A DNA stretch of 53,384 bases from Acephala macrosclerotiorum (GCA_014904845.1 MU119535.1:1-53384); one strand, 5' to 3'. Shown: positions 23,480 through 34,717, numbered from the stretch's first letter. Made by a program: numbers and translations. The notes: generated by a model from the letters alone, not told the origin.

Positions 23480-24075
23480 GAAGTGATTGCGACTTTCAAG
23501 TCCATCCCCGCTCCGCCGCGCTCCAACCTTCACTAGTGCAATTCCACAAAGCTTGCCAGCCTGACCGTCCCCTTTATCTCATCCCATCTTTCATGCACAG
23601 CTTAAAGCATATCACACCAGAACTCGCTAGTCCTTTACATCGTCCTACCTTTGCACACAAAATTTATGTTTACATTATACTTCCCACAATCTCCTAATCA
23701 TCGTCACCGAAAGTCTCACAGACTTTCAAGTAGATCCCTCAGCCTCCCGCTAACAGGATTCACTCCAGATAGACGCTCGCTTGCTTCGTCCTGTCTTTTG
23801 CATACACCTCTTATCTTTCCATGACGCCTTCGCACAATCTTCCTACCATCATTATGGAAAGTCTCATGGATTTTCATACATGTTTCTCGATTTTCTACTA
23901 GCCGGATTCGGCAGAGCTCGCTAACCCTTTACTTCACCCTTTCCTCAAAGCACATTTCACTTTCTTCTAACCATAGTCATAGAGCTTCTGACGGATTTTC
24001 AGGATACTCATCCATATTCTGCTAGCCAGACTTGCTAAAGCTCGCCAGCCCCTTTACCTCGTCCCATATCTTGTC
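23480..24075. repeat. Diverged pyrimidine-rich repeat array
   Basis: The plus strand is C/T-rich and carries recurring phrases of the type GCTCGCTAGCCCTTTACCTC, CGTCCCATCTTCTGC and AAAGCACATTTCAC, at irregular spacing of roughly 75-120 bp. The same phrases recur at 24510-24656 and more regularly at 35310-35940. Units are strongly diverged, so the array is old or not homogenised. No protein is implied. Confidence 0.5.
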
Positions 24076-24083
24076 CCAGCGTG

Positions 24084-24510
24084 TAAAATAATTAGATTAG
24101 ATTAGATTACGGGGTTCTAATTATAATTTGATCATGACGATATCCTTATAATCATATTCTAATCTAATTAAGAAAATCATGATTCAATCAATCATACAAT
24201 CTACAAGGCCTTTTAATTGTTAGGCGAGTGCAAAAACGTCCATATTCTGTCGAAAATCCGAGTAGTCTGCTTAATCACCTGCCCTAAATCTCTTTTTCTG
24301 GTTTGCAATTGGGTAATCTAGGTGGCGATGTTTAACAGATTAAAAGGCTCTGTACTTCGTAATCATGATTATTTGTATATGAATTTTTGCTGCTGATTAT
24401 AATCATTGTTTTTTTTTTTTTTTTTCAAAAAGCGATAATTATAATCTAATCTAATCCCATCAAATCATTCAATTATATAATTGATTAACTTGATTTTTTT
24501 TTTTTTTTTG
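24084..24510. repeat. Low-complexity AT segment with inverted ATTAG repeats and T tracts
   Basis: The left end has tandem ATTAG units (attagattagattag). The right part has the reverse (ataatctaatctaatc), and two T tracts of about 16 lie near 24410 and 24497. Several TAATCATGATTA-like palindromes lie between. The inverted ends suggest a small decayed mobile element, but no target duplication is clear. Confidence 0.35.
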
Positions 24511-24656
24511 TCATGCTGTCTTGTCCAAACCTTCAGCTTCAAAACACATTTCCCTCACACTACATCACTATCACAGAGCCTTCTGACATATCCCGTAGCC
24601 TTTTACTTAGTGTGACTCGCTATGGCTCGTTAACCCTCTGCCTTGTCCAATCTTGT
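24510..24656. repeat. Single unit of the pyrimidine-rich dispersed repeat
   Basis: The string CCGTAGCCTTTTACTTAGTG ... CTCGCTATGGCTCGTTAACC matches the unit around 35630-35690 (CCGTAGCCTTGTACTGGCTG ... CTCGCTACGGCTCGTTAGCC). TIR element copy A is inserted directly after it. Confidence 0.5.
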
Positions 24657-25483
24657 CCCTACGAAACCACCCGTAGGAGAATCTCTCCTACACGCACAGA
24701 CTGCTCAAAAGAGCAGTTGACAGGGATGGGCCCAACTCGGACCACCTGCCAGAGAGTGGGCGCGGGAGATCTACAACAAACATAAGACTCACGGGGGTAG
24801 GATTAAAAGCACAAACTTGAAGCTCACAGACTCAAGTGGACAGTTAGAGCGTTGGTTTCAGAGTTTATTACTATGTAATGCGATCTCTAGTGTCATCTCA
24901 CTCCCACGCCTTCTCACAATCTCCCTCAATCTCCCAGCCTCTCATTGCCTTCCAACTCTCTCACAATTTTTCAATACTTTATTTGTTGTAAGTTAGCAAA
25001 GGCCGTAAAAAGAAAAGGGGAAAATAAAAGGAAAAGAAAGACTTACTATATATAATATAAATGAAAAAAGAAGAAAAAAAGACTTTTACTAAAAATTATC
25101 CCTCAAATCCGCAGTTAAGAAGCTCTCGAGCACTTATAAGGGCCCTTGTTTTTCGAAATGTTTACAAGCCTTAGTAATATGCTACATGGCTTTAAAGTGG
25201 GTATTTTCGAGCTTTATGATTAGTCCTTTAAGCAGTTGGGTTTAAAGGGCCTTATTAAGCAGTTTCAAACCCTGGTAATGTGCTACAGGGCTTTAAAGTG
25301 GGTATTTTCGAGCCCTGTAATTAGTCCCTTAAGAAGTTCGATTCGAAGGGCCCGGTTAAGCAGTTTCAAGCCCTGTAAACCTTGCGATCAGACTTTTCGG
25401 AGCCGTTGTTTGACCAGAAAATTGTGGCTATAAGAGAGATTCTCCTACGCCATAGAATCTCTCCTATGGGTGGTTTCGTGGGG
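24657..25483 (+). mobile_element. TIR element copy A, non-autonomous, unassigned class
   Basis: About 827 bp between terminal inverted repeats: left CCCTACGAAACCACCCGTAG, right end (reverse) CCCCACGAAACCACCCATAG. Just inside each end is a short hairpin (TAGGAGA/TCTCCTA type). The interior carries a degraded coding-like stretch, with conserved AREIYNKHKTHGG and SSGQLERWFQSLL, that also appears in copy B in reverse orientation. No full transposase is present. The flanks TGT and TCT do not give a perfect 3-bp duplication here. The element sits inside the pyrimidine-rich dispersed repeat. Confidence 0.7.
25165..25368. repeat. Tandem duplication of about 102 bp inside TIR element copy A
   Basis: Two adjacent units, each containing GGCTTTAAAGTGGGTATTTT and ending TTAAGCAGTTTC, follow each other at about 102-bp spacing. 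Copy B has only one such unit, so the duplication arose within copy A's lineage and accounts for much of the length difference. Confidence 0.6.
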
Positions 25484-25851
25484 TCTGAGCGCACTTCAGA
25501 ACAGCATTGTTATCCATCCTCAATGTCAGTCAGGATATCCTTTGCAATTTCTAAGTCTTTCGCAAAATGTCAAAGCCATACACTTTCTTGTGCACCTTCT
25601 GCTCCCCAATCCACCCAGCATCAATTGACGAAGTGAATTACTGTTTTGACGATGTGAGCACCATGAGGCTAGGGCTCCTGCAGTCATGAAGACTTATCTG
25701 GTCGTCGAACGTGGCACATGAGGCCAACTTCTGTTTTTACTTTCCCACAATCCCCTATCGACCGTCACGGAAAATTTGACGGAATTTCTACTAGATAAGG
25801 ACCTTGGATGGGGTATTTCCCCACAGACTGAGAAACATATCCCCTTGGCCG

Positions 25852-25986
25852 TGTTAGACTTTCGAGTGGTTTTAGTGCTGAGTAAGCACTGCAATGGATA
25901 TAATGTCCCCGCACCTAGCTAGATCTTACCATCTCAATCAATCAACCAGACCATTAAGTCTATCGAATATATCACTCAAATTGATA
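25852..25986 (+). repeat. 5' LTR of the copia-like element
   Basis: 135 bp, starting TGTTAGACTTTCGAGTGG and ending CTCAAATTGATA. It has ordinary base composition, unlike the interior. It differs from the 3' LTR at about eight positions, all transitions. Confidence 0.9.
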
Positions 25987-26000
25987 GGTTATAAGCCCGG
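25987..26000 (+). promoter_or_regulatory. Primer-binding site fitting the initiator tRNA-Met anticodon arm
   Basis: GGTTATAAGCCCGG starts at the base after the 5' LTR. With one G-to-A change it is complementary to the anticodon stem-loop of initiator tRNA-Met (GGGCTCATAACC core), the half-tRNA priming used by Drosophila copia and yeast Ty5. It is not complementary to a tRNA 3' end with CCA. The tRNA match is from memory. Confidence 0.6.
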
Positions 26001-29000
26001 AAAGTGCTCATTAAAACCGTCGTATCTTTTTACTCTAAAACATCAATCCTATTCGCTATAGCGACTCTAGCAGCTCCAACCGGTGCTACAGCACCTACCT
26101 TTACAATATCTCACTACGTCTGCAAGTGAAGTAAGATTGAAATTCTCACGGGAAATAATTATTCTCGATTCAAAAACTCTTGTCTAATCGCTCTTACTAG
26201 TATCTATGCTATTAAACTAGTTAATAGCGAAGAATCGAAGTCGGCTTTTTTTACGTTAATCGATCGGATTACGACTTAAGAAAAGAAAACTGCTAAGGCC
26301 ATTCAAATCATTTCAAATAATGTAGACAATAGACTATAAAACAAAATCTTTCTATTAATCTTTTTCGAAAATATTAAAAGAATTTAAAACGAATTTAAAA
26401 AGTATAATAAAATCGTTAATTTTATTTAAATATTTATTTAACGAACGAACTTTAAATAAAAAAAGTTCGAGATTTTTAAAAGAATTAAAGAATTCGTAGA
26501 TCGTTTCGAGTTTTATAAATTTTAGTTTATAACGATCGAGAAATTAATTATCGATAATAAAATTTTAAATCGAATTATAATAATTATTTTTAAGAATAGT
26601 AATTACGAAAATACGAAATATTATATTTTTCGTTTATTAAAAATCGAACGCATATTCAATAAAGCGATTATTATATTATAAGTTTATAATAAAAAAGAAA
26701 TTTTAGTAATTACAAATTATACTCGTAAAGAAAAATAATAGTATAATCGTAAATAATCTCGTAATAGTAAATAAATTAAAAATAAAAAATAAAAAACTAA
26801 TCGCGATAATTATAATAATAATAATAATAATAAATATCGTAGAAAAAAAAAAGTAATTATAAAAGATTTAAATTATTAATATTTCGCTTTATAAGATTAA
26901 AAAATCGTTAAAACGATAATAGTAATAACGAGAAATTCGTTAATTATAATAAATTTAATTTAAATTAATATAATTAATATATGTACTATAAATATTATAA
27001 GAATAAATATAAAATAAAACGAAAAAATAAAAAAACGAATAAAAAATAAAATTTTTTTTTTTTTAAATAAATAAAAATAATAATAATTAAATTTATTATT
27101 AAAATAAATATAGTAATTATAAATAAAATATAATAAAATTTTTTTTTTTATTTATTTTATTATATTTATAATATTTATTCGATTATTATTTAAAAATAAA
27201 ATTAAAAAATATATTAAACGTTTATATAAAAACTTTATTTATTATTTTCGATAGATGAAAATTTATATTAATAAAAAATAATTTTTATTTTTATTATTTT
27301 TATTATTTCGAGTATTAATCGAACGAGTTTAAATTTTATTATTTATTTTAAATTTTAATACTTCGAAATATTTTAATAGTATATAATTTAATTTTATATA
27401 TTTAAAACGTTAATAAATATTAAATTAAATTATTACGATAAATAGTATTATTATAAACGCGATTAAATATTAAAATTAAATATAAATAATTTTTTAAAAA
27501 AAAATTGAAATTTAAAAAAATTTAATATATATTAAATTTTAAAATAATAAAATTAATTTTTATTTTATAATTTATAGAAAATAAAATAGCGATTATATTT
27601 AAAAGAAAACGAGTAATTAGTATTATAAATAATAGAAATAGAAAAGTAATATTTATAATTTTTTTATATTAAATTAATATTAAAATATTAATAATATTAT
27701 TATATATTCGACGAATATTACTTCGAATATATCGACGAGAACTCGATTATTAATCGAGTTTTTTGAAATAATAAATTTTAAGAAAATTTTATAGAAGTTT
27801 ATATACTAATATTTTAATTATATTAATTATAATATATTTCGAAAATTGATCGATATTATAAATATAAAAATATTAAGATTTAAATTATATACTAAGTATA
27901 AAATATATAAAATTTATATAATAAATAAAATAAAAAAAACTTTTAAAAAATAAATAAATAATAGAATTATTAAAAAAAAAAAAAAATTATATAATAATAT
28001 TTTTTTATAATTACAAACGATATAATAAAGTATTTTTGAATTAAATTTTTAAAAAATAAAAATACGAAAAAAATCTAGTTTTATATTTGTAAAATCTATA
28101 GAATTATTAAAAGAGATATAAAAAAAAATATTATTTATTTTAAGTATAATAATAAATTGAACGAATTCGAGAAAATTTTTTAAAAATAATTTAAAATATT
28201 ATTTAATTTTTTTAAATATGAGTTTTGTTTATTATATAAATATTTATTAAATAGTATTATTAAACGAGTAATATAAATAATAAATAATATTATTAAATTT
28301 ATAATTTACGAAATTAATTTTTTATTAATTTTTTGAAATTATATTATAGAGTATATAATTTGAATTAAAAATAGAGTATTAACGAATGTATTTTTATAAT
28401 TAATCTCGGAATTTAAATTAGAAAATTAAAGAATATATATTTTATTTAAAGTTTATATTAAAAAGAAATTAGATTTTTTAATATTATAAAATTTTTTAAT
28501 TATTTTTAAATGTCAAATTAATATTAAAAAAATTTTAAAATTAAAAAAAAAAACATATTTTTGTAAATATTACTAAAAATAGTATTTATAAATTATTAAA
28601 TTATAAAATATTAAAAAAACTTTTTTAATTATTATTAAATTTTATAAATATAAATTTTTAAAATTTTTTATTTTTTAAAAATTTAAATATATTATTATCG
28701 ACGCTTTAATTAATTATTTTTTTAATAATAAAATAATTAATAATATTAAAATACGTATTAATAAGAATAATAATATTAAAATAAATATTTACGAAATTGA
28801 AATTAAAATAAATTTAAAATTAATAATCGAATAAAATTTTAATATTTAAAACTTTGATTAAATTTAAAAATAATATTTATTTTAAATATTAAAAATTAAT
28901 AATCGAACGATTAAAAGAAATAAAAATTTTTATAATTTTTTTATTAAAACGAGAAAAATAATAAATAACGAAATAAATAATAAAAAAATACTTTTTTTTT

Positions 29001-29468
29001 AAACGGTGAAATAATTAGTAAAAGTTTTAAACGTTATTTATTTGAACAAAAAAAATTTTTTTTTTTTAGTATATTTAACGTTTTATTCGAGTTTTTAATC
29101 GTTGATAAAACTTTAAAAAAGAACGCTTTTAATTGGATGAAAACAATTGTTATTAAACTCGAAACTTTTTAAAAAATAAATATTTATAAAATTATTACAA
29201 AAAAATTATTAAATAGTAAAAAGATTATTTCAAATAAATAAATATTAAAAAAAAAGTTTAATACTCGTAATAAATTGATTCGACGTAAAACTAGAATTAT
29301 TATTAAAAAATTCGAATAAATTACAATATTAATTATTTCCAAATATTTGTTTTTATTATAAAATATATAATTTTATAAATATTTTTAATATTTATTATAA
29401 AATATAATTTAAAAATAAATTATATTAATATAAATTTAACGTTTTTAAATTTTTTTATAAATTTTATT

Positions 29469-29669
29469 TTGAATTTAAAAATAAAAATATTTATTTTTTA
29501 TTTAAAAAATTATTTTACGAATTTAAATAAATTTTTTAAATATAATTTAATAAAATTAAAATTTAATACGTTTAAAATTAATTTTAATTTTTTTATAAGA
29601 AAAAAAATTTATATTTTTTTATTTATTAATAATATATTAATTATTAAAAATAAAATTAAAAAGCGTTAA
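29469..29669 (+). pseudogene. Copia reverse-transcriptase fragment, RIP-mutated
   Basis: A 66-codon frame without a stop inside the ruined interior. The segment FFIRKKIYIFLFINNILIIK has the spacing of the copia RT block around the catalytic YVDD. FINN (29622-29633) occupies that position: both aspartate codons now read AAT, as expected from G-to-A changes. It is not functional. Confidence 0.65.
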
Positions 29670-30958
29670 AAAAATAAAAATTTTAGTTTTATTATTATTT
29701 TCGTAAAATTTTAAATTGAAAAAAATCGCGAGAATTATATTTTTATAATTTATTAAAAAATATATATAAATAAATTATTATTACGATTCGATTTCGAATA
29801 CTCGAATTAAACGAATTTATTATTTTCGTAAAATATAATTTTATAAGAAGAAAAAAAAGAAAATTGATTAAATAAAAACGATTTTTATTTTTATAAATAA
29901 ATTATTAATACTACGATTTATTTAATTAATTATATAAAATTAAATATTAATTATTACATTAATTAATTTATTAGATTTATATTTAACGCGTATTTCGAAT
30001 ATTTACGTTTTACGAAATAATTTTTTCGATATTTTAATAAAACGAAAACGATAAAAATTACTTATAAAAAAACGTCGATTAAAAATTATAATATATTTTT
30101 CGATTTTACGTAAAAAACTAAAAACGATTATAAATCGTTTTTAGAATAAGTAGTAATATTAAAAAATAAAACAATTTTATAAATAATATAAAAATAATAA
30201 AATATAATACAAAATTCAATAAAAATAAAAATTATAATAACGAATAAAATCGTAAAAAAAATAATTTAATTAAAGAAATTATAATCGAAAATTATTAAAA
30301 AACTATTTAAAAAATTTTTTATTTTATATTATAATAATTTTTTTACGATCGATTTTAATACGAATACAAAGTTTTCAAATAAATTTAAATATATTAAAAT
30401 TCGATATTTTTATATAAAAAACGATATAATTATTAAAAATAAATTAAAAATAGAATTAATTTTAAAAAACAATTAAATTGTAAATATTTTTATAAAATAA
30501 TTATTTTATAATCGATTTATAATTTATAAGATTATAATAAGTTTGAATGAGAATTGATTTAATATAAAAAAAATTGTAATACTATTTACGAATTTCAAAG
30601 ATTAAAATAATAATAATAAAAAAATAAATAGAAATAAAACGAAATTTTTTTTAAATAAATTTAAAAGCATTTTTTGATTATAAAATAAAAATTGAAAATA
30701 CTTTATTTAAAATCGAACTTCTATAAAAAAAGTAGACTTTTTTTTAGCTTTTTATAAGCTTTTTTACGAAGTAATTGAGATTAGCACTACAGAGTTTAAT
30801 AAGGCTTTTACGACGATTCGACGCTACAATTAATAAGAAATAAAAAACGATAAATTATAATAATAATTAGTGCAATGATTACGTAAAAACATTAATTATT
30901 TACATTATTTTAGACATTAAAATGGATATATTTTTATAGTACTCCTCAGCAGAAGGCG

Positions 30959-31093
30959 TATTAGACTTTCGAGTGGTTTTAGTGCTGAGTAAGCACTGCA
31001 ATGGATATAATGTCCCCGCACTTAGCTAGATCTTACCACCTCAATCAATCAACCAGACCATCAAGTCCATCGAATATATCACTCAAATTGACA
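30959..31093 (+). repeat. 3' LTR of the copia-like element
   Basis: 135 bp, starting TATTAGACTTTCGAGTGG (TG mutated to TA) and ending CTCAAATTGACA. It is preceded by a weak purine stretch (AGCAGAAGG) that could be the polypurine tract. It is followed by GGCCG. Confidence 0.9.
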
Positions 31094-31098
31094 GGCCG

Positions 31099-31311
31099 GG
31101 CTCTGGACCACCGACACGCTTTTTCAATTCATGGGTAGTGCCGTTTGCTTCACCGATGACAATGACCTCTCGTCCATCAATAACATTGACGTTCCATAGC
31201 AACCTTGTCAAGGCAAGTGCTTCGAGTGGGAGGAGCTCATTGTGAAAGTCCTGGCGAGCACCAGTTCTACTATGTGCTCTCGAAGCTCGGTCAGCCTTGA
31301 CTTGGTGATAA
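31099..31311 (-). pseudogene. Gene fragment abutting the 3' LTR, family unknown
   Basis: An open minus-strand frame of about 70 codons runs up to the retrotransposon boundary. It reads like genuine protein (ALALTRLLWNVNVIDGREVI, then GEANGTTHELKKRVGG). No stop lies between the LTR edge and about 31311. On the other side of the retrotransposon I could not find a convincing continuation. It may be an exon of a gene cut by the insertion, or a chance frame. The family is not recognised. Confidence 0.3.
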
Positions 31312-32185
31312 ATTAGGAGTTAAAACTACCTTTCAACAATTCGACAGCTCGAAAGAGTGAAGAGATGAAACAGAAGGATAAGAGAAAGGGCACTCCATGG
31401 CCTCCACATTTTATTAGATTTGTTCTCGGCAAGAGCTTTATGGACGAGAGGGGAGCCTGCAATTGGTAAGAAATTCGTCGGTGCTTCGTTGACCTGGAAT
31501 GCACCTGGAGAACCTCGAAAGTCCTTTTAACTTGTGAACAAGTCTGGCAAGTCAGATGTGGTCTTTCACAATCTTCTAAAGCCAAAAAGTCATCTGCCGC
31601 AATAATCTATATACTATAAGTGGCTGACGTTCGACGATTATTCACGTAGGATAAGATAGATTAGACATGTTGGCACTGTTGGCCGTGTTGGACCTGTCGG
31701 ACCTGTTGGGACTCTGGGATCAGTTAGATCTGTTGGAGGTACTGGCAATTCCTTTAATTTACATGGAGCACAAGTATATTTAAAGAAGTAACGCGTCGAA
31801 CATGAAACAGATGCCGAAATAAATGTAGGACAAGGAAATGCATGTGCAACCTTGCTAGTGGATCCGAGTGGGTTCCCTGTAACTATATCTGGACTGTCTC
31901 GCTGCGTATCAGCCATGAAATTGGGGCGCTTAAGCTTTACCGCGCTCTGGAGACGCTTGCTCGCTATCGCTCCGCCACCTCGCTTCCTCATTTCGGGTCT
32001 GAAATCAATAGCTACTATATATAAAGGGTACAACCCACAGTCTGCTTTCGCTCATTCCGACTCTTGTTGGTACTTTATAACCGCCAGGAGCCTGTTGGCA
32101 ATTGTTGGCTGTGCCGTCGCAAAATCACCAACATTCCACACTAAGTCTATTTGATCCTTGCTCTCTTATCCGACAACCTTTCACT
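31312..32185. other. No supported gene; short 9-bp tandem repeat near 31670-31740
   Basis: The plus strand near 31670-31740 repeats TGTTGG(A/C)-type 9-mers (minus-strand translation gives repeated Pro-Thr-Gly/Arg). Frames on both strands here (31313-31585 and 31638-32033, minus) have no recognisable domain. The last 100 bp are the likely promoter and leader of the ankyrin gene. Confidence 0.35.
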
Positions 32186-33034
32186 ATGGAAGAGGCCTGC
32201 GCCGAAGGAGATTTCGAATTAGTGAAGGAATCATTCGCGAGCGTGCTTTGCAGCTCGGATAACGCTATCCCGCTGACAGATAGGGTTTTACCGGGGGCCA
32301 TGGAGATCATCCAGAGGTCTGCTTGCCGTGCAGCGCGACACGGGCACACCACCATCTTCTCGTTTCTACTCGGTCAAGGGGCACCAGTTGACGCAAACGT
32401 TGCAGCAGCGGCATTCGCGGGAAATAAGACAGAACTATGTCAAGCGCTGCTCGACCATGGATGGAAGGCACGAGCTGGAGAGGTTCATAACTCGTCAGTT
32501 GAATTCTGTTCATGATGTGAAGTGGCATGTTGCTAATCTTGATACAGAAGCATACTAGGCAGTGAGATATCCTTAAGTTGGATGCTCGAACATGGATGGA
32601 ATCCGAACTTTTACAGTCATAATGATATCCATCCATTGACCGTTGCCGCAGCATCTTTCCCGCGCTCGGTTGTTAAGATCCTTCTCGAACACGGCGTTTC
32701 CACGCGAGGAACTCAAGCTATACACGCTGCAGCTAGTATGGCTGCTAATGATCCAACACGATTCGAGGTTCTTGATCTTCTTTTGCATTATGATGGAGAT
32801 ATCAACGAGATGGAAGTCGATCCCAAGGGACGAAATCCGCCTCGCCAAAGAACAGGATTCACAGGCACACCACTTCATCACGCCATATGCGCCAACAGCC
32901 TAGATACTGTGAAGTATCTATTGGAAAGGGGCGCCTCTCCAACGGCCCCCAGCTGGTCAGGCCAAAATGCACTCGAGGTGGCTGAAAGTGGCCGAAGAAC
33001 AGAAATAGCTGAAGCAATCAGGAATTGGTCCTAA
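32186..33034 (+). CDS. Small ankyrin-repeat protein
   Basis: Two exons, 32186-32493 and 32548-33034, with a 54-bp intron (GTCAGT donor, TGCTAAT branch, GATACAG acceptor); 264 residues. About five to six ankyrin-type helices are visible: HGHTTIFSFLLGQGAPVDAN, AFAGNKTELCQALLDHGW, FPRSVVKILLEHGVSTRG, EVLDLLLHYDGDIN, and the best one TPLHHAICANSLDTVKYLLE followed by RGASPTAPSW. There is no other domain, signal peptide or membrane segment, so a soluble protein-interaction role is likely; the partner is unknown. Proteins of this layout are common and fast-evolving in filamentous ascomycetes. The start gives the usual short N-terminus (MEEACAEGDFELVKESF, itself ankyrin-like). The donor choice is set by the frame. 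The gene looks intact. Confidence 0.75.
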
Positions 33035-33272
33035 TTTGACTATTCACGTTCCTCTTCACTGTAACCTTACGGCACCGGCGCTCTATCATGGCCGAAATGA
33101 GTTCGAAGAAGGCCCAGCAGCTTATGAAGAGGGATATAAGCGCTCGACCTTCTGCGCTGACGGCCCTCTCCAGGTTTGTAGCCAACGGCCTCGAACTTTC
33201 AGAGATCCTCAGGGCTGGCCTACAATTACATTATCAGATATCCTCATTTTCTAAACAAAATACATCATCAAA

Positions 33273-34717
33273 ATGAAACGTTTCTCAAATCTACTTGTCT
33301 TTTTCATCGCCAGCGCTCTCGGTGGAGTGCTTGCTCCCGCACCGGTGTCGACGATGGTGGTCCGAGATGCACGTCCAGCATGCACCTGGGTGCCAACAAC
33401 ACAGGATCCAGGCGCATGCTCGGCAGATGTCCCCACTATATATACGACGGAGCCTCTAGCCACCACCACCAGCGTTGCCGGAGATCCAAACATGGCGTGT
33501 AGCTATCACGAGCAAGAACCAGCGCAGGGTATTGACGAACCATACTGCGTCTGCACCTCCGGCCAGTCGACAGAGAAGGCCCCCTTGATAAGCATCGCAT
33601 CTCCTACGATATACAGCCAGAGCTGTGAGTACAGTACCTGGCCTGGGGCCACGACTTCGGTTTCGACGGATCTTCCTCCACCGACCATCAATACCAGGGC
33701 CTGCGTGGTCTGCACGCCCTATGCCGTCAATGAGGATAACTGCAATACTATCCTGAATTGCATCCCACAGATTGCCGTCGCTACTATCACGGTGGGCAAT
33801 GCTCTCGTACACGTAGGTACAATCGGTTCCTTATATTGTCCGCTAGTCACGTACAATCGGTTCCCGAGACTGTTTACTAATTATATACAAGAATTTTTAC
33901 TATTTTAAACCTTTATAATTTAATAATTACTTAATTAATTAAAATATAATTTATATTAAATTTAAATATTAATAAATTTAAAATAAAAATTTTTATTTTT
34001 TAAATTTTCGTCGATTTTTATTTACTTTTTACTTTTTTCGAATAAAATATAAATATTTAAAAAAAATATTATTAAGTTTTTAAATAATATTATTCGTAAA
34101 TTATTAAATAAATTATTATTAAAAATAAAAGTACTAATTTATATATAAAAAATTAGCAAACAATATAAGGAACCGATTATATATTAACGGGGATAGCTTT
34201 TTATATAACAGTTTCCGAAGTTCTCGAATCGTTATATCTTTCCATTATACGGACAACTATTTCAGCGCAGTGCACCGAGACTGGGCAGGTTAAAATCGGC
34301 AGCATCCCATATGTCGACCCCGAAGATTTACTCAACGTCAGATCCCTCGTCAAAGTGCCCACGAGCGGGTATAACGTCACGTCTCTCCGCGACGCTATGA
34401 TCGTGTCGATTGTCTTGTCTATCCAGGTCTCGGCCACCAGCTCGAACTGCTTCAACATGACCTACAACGTCGAACAACTTAAGCGCCGCGATGGCCTTCT
34501 AGGCTGGGTCGACGACGCGCTAAGGATTCCGCGCAACTTGCTCGGCTTCAGGGGCCTTGAATATCTCAACCCACGGGACCGTCCCTACGAATCCAAGGAG
34601 ACCATAACGATGTGTAACGGGGCGTATTTCCATACCGCAGATTACAACAACCCGTACTGGAGAATGGCGCCGGAACCTGGTCTGAGCGATTTCATGAATG
34701 CACTGTTCACATTCTAG
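33273..34717 (+). CDS. Secreted cysteine-rich protein, coding exon split by a TIR/MITE element
   Basis: The N-terminus MKRFSNLLVFFIASALGGVL is a signal peptide. The mature part has regularly spaced Cys (YCVCTSGQ, CVVCTPYA, CNTILNC) and Thr/Ser-rich linkers, then YNVTSLRDAM and CFNMTYN. It resembles a family of secreted fungal proteins without known function, remembered rather than searched. An element at 33820-34179 interrupts it. Without the element and one TA, codons join exactly (33819 to 34182) as VHVG-I-LTGIAFYITVSEV, giving 360 residues. As it stands, a GT-AG intron at 33817-34211 would remove the element plus 30 host bases and leave 349 residues in frame. So the gene is either broken or rescued by splicing, and the sequence cannot decide which. 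Confidence 0.65.
33818..34181. mobile_element. MITE with 31-bp TIRs, probable TA target duplication
   Basis: The left end (33818) starts TACAATCGGTTCCTTATATT. The right end, read in reverse from 34181, starts TATAATCGGTTCCTTATATT. Over 31 bp the ends differ only by C/T or G/A changes. If TA is the duplicated target, the element proper is 33820-34179 (360 bp). The interior is AT-rich without coding capacity. The first 14 bp (GTACAATCGGTTCC, including the flanking G) recur 34 bp further in, at 33851. TA targets are typical of Tc1/mariner-type MITEs; assignment to that superfamily is inference. Confidence 0.75.

Larger units (their letters stand above)
25852..31093 (+). mobile_element. Ty1/copia-like LTR retrotransposon, RIP-inactivated, 5242 bp
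   Basis: Two 135-bp direct repeats (25852-25986 and 30959-31093) are bounded by TG...CA, with CA mutated to TA in the 5' copy and TG to TA in the 3' copy. Perfect 5-bp target duplications GGCCG lie at 25847-25851 and 31094-31098. The internal region is heavily AT-converted with stops everywhere. Near 26120-26330, fragments like EILTGNNYSRFKNSCLIALT recall the copia Gag N-terminus. Near 29600, a copia reverse-transcriptase segment is legible, about 3.6 kb into a 5-kb interior; this late position fits integrase before RT, the copia order. All LTR-LTR differences I see are C/T or G/A transitions. The strand follows from the Gag-to-RT order. Confidence 0.88.

Noticed and set aside
24084..24510. 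Complete small transposon with ATTAG inverted ends
   Set aside because: Ends are low-complexity and no target duplication could be fixed; kept only as a low-confidence repeat.
24654..25486. 3-bp target duplication for TIR element copy A
   Set aside because: The flanks TGT and TCT differ at one base, so no clean duplication can be claimed.
31638..32033. Collagen-like Pro-Thr-Gly protein on the minus strand
   Set aside because: The repeat is only a short 9-bp tandem DNA repeat; the rest of the frame has no signal peptide or domain.
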